Positions 10,372-22,400 of a stretch of DNA of 64,000 bases are shown here, piece by piece (position 1 is the stretch's first letter; each line of letters starts with the position of its first letter). The notes under the pieces are model-generated. The model was not told the origin of the DNA. It made no database searches and saw only the letters and a program-made list of their open reading frames with translations. Source of the stretch: Cristatella mucedo (taxonomy: Eukaryota; Bryozoa; Phylactolaemata; Cristatellidae); contig WPIO01000012.1 in assembly GCA_009760855.2 (NCBI GenBank), positions 1,657,001 through 1,721,000 of the forward strand, written 5' to 3'. Made by a program: the position numbers and the translations under genes.

Positions 10372-10742
10372 ATGGAAGAATTTGTAGTATTAAGAAGCAA
10401 AAGAGGTAGAGATTTTATTTTCCCACTTCCTAAAAGTACGAGAGCTATTGTGAGTTATCTAGGAAGAGATGAAAGGGGACCAATTAAGGAGGAAGTTATG
10501 AACGGTATTGAAGCGAAAAAGATTAAGGCATGTATTCTGGTGAGAGAGCAGACTCAGATTGGAGTTATGGAAAGAAAGCAGGTTCAGGTTTTAAAGAAGT
10601 GGGTGAACTATTCACGGCTATTAAGAATCTGTTCAAAAACCAAGTTCTAAACCTATACATAACCAAAGCGATTATAATGCGTTACGTTAAAGAACTAAGA
10701 ATACAAAACTGTATTTTGCTAGAGATAAGTTGGTTAGAATGA
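10372..10742 (+). pseudogene. Unrecognised frame of the Polinton-like block
   Basis: A 92-codon open frame starting MEEFVVLRSKRGRDF contains the right copy of the direct repeat (10,418-10,485); an overlapping frame continues to 10,742 (AGSGFKEVGELF), pointing to a frameshift near 10,560. Rich in Lys and Arg, no catalytic motif. It lies just upstream of the protease remnant on the same strand. Function unknown. Confidence 0.35.
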
Positions 10743-10831
10743 AAAGGCACCCCAACGAATGCTGAATATGTAACACAGGTGACTCGAGTAGTGCGACATA
10801 CCATTAAATAGCGGTAAAAGCGAATCCTAAA

Positions 10832-11020
10832 GTTTACTTTTATTTCGATTCGCTTGGTGCACCTACTCTACCCGAAGTAGAACGATATTTCAATGGAAAG
10901 CCAAACTTTTCCACGCGGGAGTTACGAGAATATGATGAAAGCGATTGCGGCAGACGTTATTCAGAGTTTCCATTACTCGTGCACATGTTAAAATGGCGAC
11001 TCTGGGTTAGTTATGGGTAG
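10832..11020 (+). pseudogene. Adenain-like cysteine protease (C5/Ulp1 fold), C-terminal part, decayed
   Basis: The plus-strand frame reads YFDSLGAPTLPEVERYF, then REYDESDCGRRY. The pattern (aromatic)-FDS-x-G-x-x-P-x-EV followed some 25 residues later by a DCG with the catalytic Cys (codon 10,946-10,948) is that of adenovirus-type proteases of Polintons and related elements. The usual context after the Cys (helix with Tyr/Cys-Leu) is lost, and the N-terminal part with the catalytic His is not seen. In its family the enzyme matures capsid proteins. Confidence 0.75.
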
Positions 11021-11282
11021 TCTTTTTGATAATTAATTTTCAAACTGGGAAATTTGTTTTCATCGTATAGAAAAATACCTTCCGAGAAAGTTTCAAGCAA
11101 AGCAAGTGAAATCACGTCAGTCACGATTCCCAATGGAAGAATCTTCGTTATTAAAGGAATCTCCTTTTAAAGGTTAGGTTGCAACTTAGAGAAACCGCGG
11201 ATGGTAAACATAATCTCAACGCATTCCCATTCCTAAATTCTAGCGAAACAATTGAAAACGAGATGGTTTTGAGACTTGGAAT

Positions 11283-11745
11283 TTTAGGTCCCTTCATTCG
11301 TTGGCTCAAGCCTACCTATCACACTCGCTTTTCGGAATCTAACCGTTTAACTGTACATCGTACGAACCTCAAATCCTTTGAAGACCATACCTTTAGCTCG
11401 TATGCTCCCAAAGCCAGCAATTCACTTCCGACTGGCGTCGCAATATTTGTGTGACTTGACTACAGTTAAAATGAAGCTAAAGACGCATACATTTATCACA
11501 ACATTTAGTGGGTCCACGTGATTCGTCCTTTGTGTGCCTATGCGTGCTGGCGCTGTACATGCTGCCACTAACCATCTTTGCATGCTGACTCTGTGCATGT
11601 CACCTCGAACTATGTTATGCTTGTTGTCATTAGGCGTGCTAGCACTAACCATTCGATCGTGCTTCTTTTGCAGCATATGTTAAGTTCCTAGAAAGAGATT
11701 GAGTTCTCTAGGAGCGCTCTATCAAATGCATTATTTTTATTACTC
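11283..11745 (+). mobile_element. LINE 3' fragment with end of ORF2
   Basis: The C-terminal ORF2 segment (RFSESNRLTVHRTNLKSFEDH, SSYAPKA) has stops and shifts, followed by the family 3' UTR and hairpin end (11,678-11,730). More diverged than copies 1 and 2. Confidence 0.85.
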
Positions 11746-13945
11746 TTAAAATTTCCGGCCATAGTATATGCGCGTTCTCACGCAATCCGCTGCTGGAGTC
11801 GCTCCAGTCGAACGCACACTTGTGGGAAATTTTGTGGGTAGATTCTATATACGGTCGTCTGGAAAATGGAACAGAAACTGCAGCTGATCGCAGCTTATTT
11901 TGGAAATGACAGTTGGATCCAAGGTAATAGCGGTACTCGAGCTTAACGCCCCCTACCGAAGTGGCGCCGCCGAGAAGCCGACTTTAAACCCAATTTCCTG
12001 AAAAGAGATTCGTTCTACCGATTGGAGAGCTAAAAGCCGCCGGCTCAGCCAGCAGGCAGCTCAACAATAAGCGCGGCCTCTCTATCGCATCTAGATATAC
12101 CGTCGATCCTCATAAAAAAGTGACCCTTCCTCTGAAAAATAACCAGGGACGTTCATGCCGACGAGGCACCGTATTGGCAGCCTATTTAGATGGTAGTGTA
12201 TTACGAAGCTCGCCCTGAAAAGAAGTATTAATACAAAAAACGCGAGTACCCCGCAATTCTTAGCTCGCGACTTCTGGTGCGTCCGCATTCAAGAGTAGTT
12301 CATGGTCAGTCATCACAGCCTAATGTACCTTGTGGTAGCTTACCTCCACGGAAACATCGTGAAGCTTTTCACCGACGGTACCGCCCAGCAATTTTTTACT
12401 GCCGTTTTGAGTCTGCTTCCGGCAGCCATAGGGGACTTGTACGGTTGCAGCTCGTTTGGGGCAGCACGACTGCGTTCACTTGGCCCGACCCGGGAGAGGG
12501 CCACTCCCCAGCTCCCTCCGCAGACAGATAGGCGGCAAGCATCTAGTCTGCCGTTGCTACACGGGCTATAGAACTTTAGGTAGGAGACAACCTCTGTCAG
12601 TTATCGGAGACGGTGCCGGGAATTTTTTCTGAGGGGGCAACCAAGATTTTTATATATCGGACACAACCCGCAAGCGATGAAAAGTTACAGTGCACAATCA
12701 CAGTGGTTCTTCGACACCAACTGGATGGTTTCTCATCTAGTAGAAGCAGGAGAAAGTTCTTCATTAGTCAAAGTCGGAGGTCTAGGAATAGGGGGCGGCC
12801 CAGGTCGCTGTCCAGCCAAAGCGCGGGGGGAGGTAGGTAAATGCCACCGGCCACCTTGGCTTCGCCACTGTCGGCTACATTTGTGAAAGTTTAGCTAGAT
12901 CAATAAAACATTTAAGAAATATGTCTTACATAGAGCCATAACTACCAATTTTTTTGACGCTGTGTGTTTATCCTTCGTCCACAATAAATGCGTACAATAC
13001 GGTGTCATAACGTTTCTAATTGTGGGAGGCGTGGTAACCACACCTCGGCGAGTACCGTTATCATCATAATATGGAGTAAGTCTATACATTGCAAGCAGCA
13101 ACAAAGATGCTAGGGGTGAAGTATTTTTCTGAAGTAAAATTCACACCATTACGTAAGCGTACTGCTACCGGATAGAATGGGAGATACGCAGCCTCGGCAC
13201 CCATCGGCTGCGGGGCCCACTTAACAGACGCTCGTGTAAAGCGCTTTATTTGCTGATTAGGTTGGATCCTGATGGTACGCACCGCCATACTGGATTCTCA
13301 ATGCTAGCACTGTGTTAGTGAGTCTCACTTATGGTTGCACACTATTCATGCTTCTAACACTAGAAACTATAAAATAAGAAACTGAGAATAATTTTCATGC
13401 TTTTCACACTAGTTCGCATGATTTGATCCTGTTAGCCCTGTAGCCCCACCCACATTGGTTGTTGGTGACAGGAAGTATTGGAAGGGCAGCTGTTACAGTT
13501 CCGGTGGCCATAATAGGTTTGCCCGGAGTGCGATTGTTGGGGAATTCCTGTCTCATGGGCGTGCGTTGACATAGTTCAAGGTATGTTCTGTGCTAGCTAC
13601 TGGACATAAGTTTTTAAATGAGTTAATCTGTGTGGTATAGCAATTATTTTGTAAGAATTGCCTCGGAGTCTCAATTACCGCGTGCCTGACCATCTTATTG
13701 CGCTCAAGCTACGTTTCTACTGTTACTTGCACGTGGATCCGAAGCCTCGCACGTTTTTACTTGATTTCCATTGAACGAAAATTTCATTGTATTATATTTC
13801 TCGGCGTCGACTTAGAAAGCTGTCAAAAGCGTGATTATGCGGTGTGTCCTCTTTACAAAAACTTGAGCGAAGGCTTGCCCTCGCCCGTTTCGTGTTCCAG
13901 AGAAACCGCGGACTACAAGTGATTGGATTGCTAAAGTTTCTGACC
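11746..13945. other. Upstream region of NUP98, no assigned gene
   Basis: Several short open frames occur (for example 12,277-12,571 and 12,613-12,886 plus, 13,082-13,288 minus) without recognisable domains. It must hold the NUP98 promoter and 5' UTR, but I see no defined TATA or initiator element and cannot place the transcription start. The stretch 11,866-11,922 (ATG frame followed by GTAATA) could be a first exon of something unknown; support is weak. Confidence 0.35.
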
Positions 13946-13997
13946 ATGTTTGGACAACCTCAAAACAAAGGTTTTTCATTCGGTACCGGCACCAATA
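13946..13997 (+). CDS. NUP98: NUP98 coding exon 1 (residues 1-17)
   Basis: ATG in context TGACCATGT, then [17 protein letters not shown] with two FG motifs. Donor GTAAGT at 13,998; ends in phase 1 and joins exon 2 to give a Thr codon. In-frame sequence upstream lacks another ATG back to the stop. Confidence 0.85.
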
Positions 13998-16900
13998 GTA
14001 AGTTTTTATCACATCTTGCATCGTGTTCGTGCCAACCAGTCCGTTCAAGACATGAGGGATTATTTACTTGCATATGTAACGAGCTAATGGGTATTCAAGT
14101 GATCCAGGTAGCACAGTACTGTTGTCGGAATTACACGCTTAGGTCACTGACTCAAACAATAGAGTTCTTCTAGATATGACGATTTAGAGCGATTAGATGT
14201 AGATAAAGAAAAGGAGACAGAACACTTTTTTTCTGTGGAGCAAGCCGCAGTGCCAGTTAACAAGCTCTTGTTGCAGCATCTGCTTCTCGTTTTACTACTA
14301 CTTCCGGTCATTTTGGTTTTGCCGTGCCTTCCGCCCTGTAAGCAGCTACAAGCTTTTTTTTCTTGCTTCAGTTGAATGGGCCTGTGTAACTTTTTTCCCA
14401 CCCCATTTTATTATAGTACTCGTACCCATGCTTCATCGATTTCCTTCGACTGGCATCCATTCACCGTAGCTGCTGTCGGGAAGGTAGCGATACTTGTTGT
14501 GCATTCACGTGCCCGATTCACTTTGCCCTAGTGTATTTTAGTGGTATGATCTAGCTGTGAACTGCCAAGCTAGGGACCAAGAATAAGTGTAATGTTGTTC
14601 AAACATGTTCATTCAGTCAGCATCACTTGCTTTTTCTCTCTGCTCTTACTCCTTTCCATTTTAAACAAAGTTGGCCCAGTAGCAATGATCCCTTGCTGCA
14701 GATGGATAAAAAGGCTTGCTACAGAACCTGAACCCATGATCCTTGCCTTAAAGTGCGAGCACACCTCTGGGCTAAGACTTATGGGCACTGCATCTGCTCA
14801 TTCCCATGCACATTACTTAGCACATCCAGAAAATAATGGCTTTCTGTCAGCCGGCTTGGCTGATGTGAAGGGTACTGCAGTTAATTGTCGTATTGCCTCG
14901 GTCTGCTGCTAATTGGCCACTGTATTGGTTTCTTCCTTCGAGTGGAGGGTAGCTGCATCTTCTTCTTTTATTCGATCGATGTACCAGACCACACAACTAC
15001 TTTTCAAATCAAAGTGTAATATAAGCCTCTCATGATGTAAAGCAATAGAAATAATGTGATGTAATGTATCTCAGTCTGTGACTCCAGCCATAAAGACTAT
15101 GCGCGTGTTACGGAGAAGAGTTCTGTATAGTGCACTCACAGCCCACGCGGCTTTCGGTATGCATTCGGTAGCCAACAGACTTCATCTCACGAAAAAAAGT
15201 GAAAGTGGGAAGCATAGCAGAGTCAGGAGAGCAATTAAGGTAGTGAGTTGCATAAAAGCAGCAGCTGAGGACTGGTGAGCCGTGATGGCGCACTAGCTAA
15301 GGTGGTTGCTTTTCACGACCTTGGACCCGATGTCGTGGGTTCTAATCCTACGTTGGGCGGTCCTTTATCGCCACTGCAAGCAGTGGTGATAGCCTTAAAG
15401 GCTCTTCTGTCGCTATACAAAAAAGGCTGTTAAATCAGCTAGTACTTAAGGACTGCTGAAAAGGATGAGCCATAATCGACAGCTGGAGATTAGTTGTCGT
15501 TGCGTAAGAATTGTGGAAGCGAGTTCTACAGTCTTGGTCCTGCCGAGCTAAAGCTTCTGTCGCCAATGGTCTTTAAGCAGAAGAATGGAACAGCTAATTT
15601 ATTGTCCATACATGACCTGAGGGCATGAAGAGGCTGAAACTGGTGCAGCAGTTCAGCTAGGTATGGAGGAGCCAAGCCGTGGCACTGTATAGCATCCGAA
15701 GAGAACAATCTCTATTTAGGCTCTTTGCCTAGGCTGAAGGGCTCAAGCCCACGAACTTCCTAAAGTTAGAGGGAAGAACCTTACCACTTGTCCGAATCTC
15801 GGGTGATTGCCTATCAAATAACTTAAAAAAGACTGAAGTTCTGATGGCCACTGCTAGAATTCAGCCATTATGTCGAGCATGGAGTGACTGTCAATAGACG
15901 TTGTTAATGGCAGATGCTTCACTCTTTGGTGGTCCTAGACTGTTAAACTTTCACAATTCCTGTGCAATTATGCTGTCGGTTCTCATGCAACTATTTGTAC
16001 CATTCTTTTCCAGCTGGCAATTGCTGCAAGCCATGCTTTTCACTTTGCTTCGTTGTATGAAGGCCCCCTCTAGATTCACCTTGGTAAAACATTATGCTTT
16101 AAAAAATACTAGCTGATTTAACAGCCTCTTTTTGTATAGCGACCGAAGAGCCTTTACGGCTATCACCACCGCTTGCAGTGGTGATAAAGGATCGCTCACC
16201 ACAGGATTCGAACCCACGACCTCGGGCCGAGGTCGTGAAAAGCAACCGCCTTACCTAGTGAGCCATTACGACTCACCATTGATCTCTCGAGTAGCAATCG
16301 AGCTTATTATCTCCAGTGGCCCGGGTGTGTGCCTTATCAACTGTTTTGGCAAGCGGGCTCCCACCGTTTAAATGTCGTTGCTTTGGGAACTTGCCAAGGG
16401 AGATTCATTTATACATTCGTCTGTTACTCAAACTCCATTTCCTGTTTTTCTTTTAGCTTGGGGGATCCTGGTAAATTAAGTAAACTTAACAAGTGAGCCA
16501 CATGTTTTTCAAGGGACCGCCATTCCCTGCGAGGGCTGGTCAATCACAGTGAAGGCTGACTGGGTGGTAGCACATGGCAACCTTAGTAGAGAGCTTGGAT
16601 GGGTGGCTGAAGGATGGCCACCTATCTCCCGATGTACTTATCTTGATAATTCACATGTTGAGCATTCCATGGCTCAGCTACTCTCTTTCAAGGGAGTAGC
16701 TTATAGTATGTACTGTACCAGTACTATTGGATATGGCGAGCATGAGCTGGATTGTAAGTCAAATTTGTCACGTATTCTTTTTTATGTCTAGCTACTGAGA
16801 TCTTGGTGCTTGGCAGTTTCAATGTCTCCTTTTTACACCTGACTACGTGAAGTGCTGTGCTGGTATTTGAGATTACTTGGTTTCTAAAAAGTATGATCTT

Positions 16901-19325
16901 GTAAATGTCGACTCACGGAGTGTAAAAAAGTAACCAGAGTGCACCGGTGACTTACCAATGAGATCAGATTTGTGCAAAGCATAATGTGATCCATGGCCGA
17001 TTTCTCTAAGGGCAGCTGGCTGCATAGCTGTACTTATAGTCGGTTGGTATTCATACACACATACTGTGTTTTTGTGACCAGTTACAGTTAAGCAGAAACA
17101 TCAGAACTGGTAGAGGGCTAACACTTGTGCTTCTGGTACACCAGCAGTCAAGGGGGAGGGCAGCTTTAGCCGGATGGCAGGGGGCAAAACCAAGAAAAAT
17201 CAGATGAATAGCAGTAGCAGCAGAATGTAGGCATAAATTAAAATCGACAAGGCCTCAGCCACAGGGACCTCAGGTGGCCCTGGCCACCTCATAACCCTTG
17301 CCACATGCCGGCCAAAGAGACCGGCTGTTGAGAAGAGAGACTATTACACAAGTTTTCTCACTCCCTTCTTTTAGAACTATTTGGAAGACTTCGTTGAATC
17401 AATGCCTTCATGCCTACGTACAACTGATTATTGCTATTTGCAGCTCATCATCATGACTGCATTCTAGGTCCCTTGCTTTTTGTGCTCCCCTGTATCGAGA
17501 TTGTTCCTCCGCTCCTCGTGCAGGTATCTCTGCCCGACTTGAAAAATTAAGTCTATTCATGTTTGTTGGTAGTGCTCTCAGTAATGTTTTTGTGTGTGAT
17601 GATTTTGATGTTTTGCTCAGTGAACTGCGTACAAGACTAATTTCTCGTGTAGTAATGCTTTGTTGGTTTTTATGTTGTGTGACATTTAGTATGAAGTTGC
17701 TGTCTTGTTATTGATATTGAAGTTATTGAAGTCTTCAAAGGAAGTATGTGACTTTCCTATGTGCAAGTACTGATGCTTACACTTGCCACTAGACATAAAA
17801 TTTGCGTGACAGTCTGTTAAGTCGTGGACTTACACAATTCGGTCTCTGTGTGTTCATTCATGCATTCACGTCTTAGGCACCGTGTTACCTTATCTGCCAT
17901 GTTTGTTGGATTTAAGACCTGGAGATTGACTTGTTCATAGCAGGCTCGGGATCATTAACGAAATGCTTTCTTCTAAGTCAGATATTCCCATGGTGAATCC
18001 CCTCTTACTCCTGACGGTGCAATACTAATGCCTAAGAGGGGCACTAGTGGCAGAAGCTTAAGATGACAAAGGACCTCACACTTGGATGTAGCAATTTTGA
18101 TGTATATGACCCCTGCTGTCTGGTCCGACTCCTGTTTGTACAGTAGGTCTCCTGTCCTAGCCACACATTTCCGATTGGAAATTCTGTAATTAGACAAATT
18201 TTGGCGTCCTGCTTTCATTTCTTGGCATCATTTGGTCTGTCATGTGTCTTAGCTGCTTCATTCCATACATGCAATCAATCTTGTGTAGATCTCGAGAAAT
18301 CCTCATTTGGTGATACCTTGATCAGGAGTCGGGTCATATGGTAAACTGATAAATCTGAGTCGAAGGAGCTTAACCTACAGTGAGTAGTGCTAATGGCATG
18401 CTTAGAACTCATCGTGTATGCCTTCAATGGCAAGGATATGTCGTAGTGTCAGCAGTTTAACTTAGTTTGTTGTGCTGGAAGCGAGTATTGTTAACTCTCA
18501 CCAATTCTGAATTGCTTCAAAGTAAAAATCATAATAGTACATTTATTAAAATGCCCTCAGAGACTTTATCTTGTTCTAGGCATTTTACATTTGCTGCAAA
18601 GGAAGCAAGATCGAATGGTTAGTGATAACATTCTCAATGGCAAGCATAACATGAATAGAGGTGACATGCACAGGGTCAGCTTGCAAAAATGGTTAGTGGC
18701 AGCATGTACAGTGTCGGCATGCATATGCACACAAAGGACGAAACACATTGGCTCATTAAATGCTGTGATAGATAAATGCATTTTTAGTTTCTTTTTAAAT
18801 GTGGCAGTCAATGTTGGATCAGTCATAATTGGTTATCATTTGTTTGTTGCAAATCCAGCTAGTGATGGCTTGCAATATTTTTTAAGCCCCAACGGCTCTG
18901 CCTCTCGTCTGAAGCTTGCATCTTCCAGTGCCCCAGTTTCTTATACAAGGGGGCGTTATCTTGACACAAAGATGTATTAGCTAGCCAATACCAAGCCCTG
19001 GCTTGTCTCTGCTGGTGTCCACTTGCTGTGTCAGGCAAAGATGATGAATGGTTAGTTAAGGCAATTAAGCTGACCATGATCTCAAGGAAAGCTTACTCAA
19101 ACAGCCCTGTAGATCTTAGCTGCCGAATTATAACGGCTTCTAAATTGATTTTTGAGTTTTTGCTTTGAACCCGAGTGCAACATACATAACGTGGGGTGAA
19201 TGTTGCTATAGTCTTGGGCCATCTTCCTTCTGCAGATGCGATTGCATGAATGGTATGTCTATGAAGGTCAGGGCTCCATTTTACTACATCCAGTTTAAGC
19301 TAGATGCACAAATTTGCCGTAGTCC

Positions 19326-19418
<93 letters not shown>

Positions 19419-22400
19419 AGGGGTGTTGCTAAGGAGTTATAAGGCATTCTTAGCGTTGCTCATGCAGTGCTAATTTACAGTAGCCACTGTACTCTTTGCA
19501 TGCCTGAGTGTTTGTGGAATCTGCAGTGATTTATAAGTGATATTTTATGTTGCGGTTACTTGAAATATGAGTTAACAGGAATTACCAGCTCTTCCTGTCT
19601 TATATGTGACCAACATCTTACTTGGTTTTTTATTGTTATACCACCAAGAAAGAAAGAATGTTACTAAACAATATAATTGCTTGTAGCCTTTGGGACTACA
19701 AATGCATCAAGCCCGTTTGGTGGTGGTACTACGTTTGGTGCAGCAGCAACAGGCGGAGGCTTTGGCGCTCCGAGTGCTGTTAATAAGCCTTTGTTTGGTA
19801 CTGGTGCCACGCAGCAAACCTCGACTTCTGGCCTGTTCGGTGCCATGACTGGTGCCACAGGAGCTACCGCAGGTTTGCTTGTTTTTACGCTTTCTGTGGT
19901 TTTGTGTTAAATATTGCTATCCCATTCATCGGGTGGTGGATCATGTCTCACGTACCGTGCTGCTACATGTCAGCCGGTCTGTGCACCTGCCTTTTTTGCA
20001 TTCCGTGGCTGCTACTGTGGAAAGCCTCGTCTGGCATCTCTCTTTCGGGATGCACCCAGCTTCGAGTCTTTCGTGCGAAGTCTTTGTTGCTTTTAGGTTC
20101 GGTATTTGTAGTAAGTGCCCATATCTGTTCACTTCACTTGCCTTCACTTGTTAATGACCTTAAAGTTAATGATATATAAGATGTTGGTTTTTGTATTTCC
20201 AGCAAGTTGGGTCGATGCCGTTCACGTGCCTCGACTAAAAACTGAAGCTAACTGTGCATTAGAATCGCTTTCTTGTTACGAGGCTTACCTTTATGTTTGA
20301 AATTATAACATTAAAATATAACAATTGTTGACCATAATAGTACAACAGACAGGTAACTTCAGGAAAAACATCGTGCCCAGCTAGTCTACAGCCTTTTTTG
20401 CATGGCAAGCTTTCATTATGACTTGTGGTCCAATTGCATCTATGTCGAGCCTAGTTTACTGAGATAATCATTACAGCATTTAGTGGGTCCCTCTGATTCG
20501 TCCTTTATGTGCTTATGCTTGCTGGCACTGTTGCATGCTGCCACTAACCACACTTGCATGCTGACTCTGTGCATGTCACCCCTAACCATGTTATTCATGT
20601 TGTTTATCAAGGATGCCACTCACCATTCGATCGTATTTCCTTTGCAGCATATGTAAAGCACCTAGGAAGAGATTGGGTTCTCTGAAGGAACTTTATCAAG
20701 TGTATTATTATTATTATTCATAATCAGTTTAATGGAAATTCTTTCATATGGTGCTTTTTATGAAGTTGAATTTGAGTACTCTATTTGTGTGACCATGTGC
20801 TAGTGTGTCTGCACTGTTGATAGGCTTTTACTTATAATGTTGCAATCCTTATTGAAGGCAATTTATTTGGACAGCCTGCAACCAGCACCAGCACGGGTTT
20901 TGGTCTCGGTCAGCCAGCTTCGTCAGCAGGTGCAGGGCTATTTTCAGCGACACCAATGAACTCATTTGGTAATTTTTAACGTTTGAAGTATTAGATTGTC
21001 TGTTGGTATTTTTTTCATTTGGATGTTCCACAAGTGAGTGAGTGGGTTGTTGGTGTTACATCATATTGCGATGAAGTAGCACCCACCAGTCTTGTTTAAA
21101 TGGGAGCTGCTCTGTAAAGCCAATTGCACTGCATTGGTGCTCTATTATTGTAGCTAGACACTTCACTTGCATTGTAATGTGCTGCTTTAAAAACTTATCT
21201 GGTTTTTTCTTCAGTAAAGTAAACTGTGCCATACATTATGGCAGCATGTATAGTTTTGATAGTGGTGGTGTTGCAGACGTTGCAGCTAGCCAAAGTTGGT
21301 TTATGCACCAGTATATCAGTAGCTCCACCAGTTTATTAGTACTGCCTAGACTCATATTCTATTGTTTATTGGTTGATATGCGCACTGGTGTTAATTAGGT
21401 TCACGTTAGACTGATAGTGATTGGTCTTTGTAGACAGGTTTACTCTGTGTTAAACCTCAAGTCTCAACAAGACATACCGTAACTTGTATTTGTTATGGGA
21501 TTGGCTTATCCCTATTGATTACGTACCAAGCACAGCTCGATTAGAACACTTGTGATACTTGCTTGTTGATATCGTTCGATTTTGGTTTGTGTGGTATCTT
21601 TGAATTTTTGTAGAAACTCTTGTGAGGTCTTCTGTTAGGAGATGTACCATGTTTTGAATGATCTCTAGTCACCTAGCTTTGGCTCAATTCCTGCTCAGAA
21701 AGCCGATTCCATGAAAATGTCTTGGTTTTTCTTTTTGTCAAATCCATGTAAAAAACTGGCTGCAATCCATGTGATAAAGACGGGGTGAAATAATCACACT
21801 TTTCTTATTAATGGGCTTAACTGCCGTGGAGTTGTTAATTGTTGTGTTGTCATCCGTACGTTAGTTCAGCTTAGTTCTCAGTGCTGCCATGCAAGGTTAG
21901 AATTGAGCTCTTTCGGTGGGATTTGCAATCAGGATGCTCTTTCGGTCTGTTCGGCATGCAGTTGGCCCCTGTGTTGGGCTTATGGCAGCTGTGTGTGCTC
22001 TGTGAAGGCTATAAAGGTGCTTTATCGCAGAGTTATAATAATAATAATAATAATAATATTGCACTTGATAAAGCGCCCTCAGAGAACTTAATCTCTTTCT
22101 AGGCGCTTTACATTTGCTGCAAAGTGATACGCAATAGAATAGTAAGTAAAATCATGCTTGAAAAACAAACAAAATGAATAACATGGTTAGGGGTTACATG
22201 CACTGGGTCAGCATGCAAATGTGGTTAGTGGCAGCATGAACAGTGTCAGCACGCATAAGTTGACATTTATGTCAATGCCACGCAAGTCCCTGGTTTGAAC
22301 TCCAATCCAGCCACGTTATAGATGAAAAAATGGCTCAAAGCTAGACTAGAGATTGTTTGCATTAGCATGTAGAGGGGAATGCATAAATTTAAGGGGGAAA

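Larger units (their letters stand above)
5000..11050. mobile_element. Decayed Polinton/Maverick-like (virus-related) element, partial
   Basis: Three hallmark morphogenesis genes lie in one AT-rich block: a capsid-like protein (5,694-7,050, minus), a packaging ATPase (about 9,080-9,800, minus) and an adenain-like protease (10,832-11,020, plus). Broken frames of unknown role lie between (7,328-7,990; 8,183-9,001; 10,372-10,742). This gene combination is known from Polintons/Mavericks and related adintovirus-like elements. A protein-primed DNA polymerase B and a retroviral-type integrase, needed to classify it firmly, were not seen, and I could not find terminal inverted repeats. All frames carry stops or frameshifts, so it is a fossil. 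Limits are approximate. Confidence 0.7.
13998..19686 (+). other. NUP98: NUP98 intron 1, repeat-rich
   Basis: Largest intron (5.7 kb). It contains dispersed repeat C (15,090-15,235), two SINEs in opposite orientation (15,281-15,443; 16,110-16,271), LINE family B remains (15,445-15,715), a LINE A 3' end (18,530-18,830) and a (TA)n tract (19,328-19,415). No further FG-coding exon recognised. Confidence 0.8.

Noticed and set aside
11866-11922. ATG frame MEQKLQLIAAYFGNDSWIQ followed by GTAATA
   Set aside because: It looks like a first exon, but no continuing exon could be found, so no gene is claimed.
13844-13945. In-frame extension of NUP98 exon 1 upstream of ATG 13,946
   Set aside because: It has no ATG, only a GTG, and animal NUP98 proteins begin near the MFG/MFN motif; treated as 5' UTR.
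15281-15360. tRNA gene
   Set aside because: Only a tRNA-like promoter head; the same head occurs at 8,734-8,894 and 16,110-16,271 with identical bodies, so it is a SINE.
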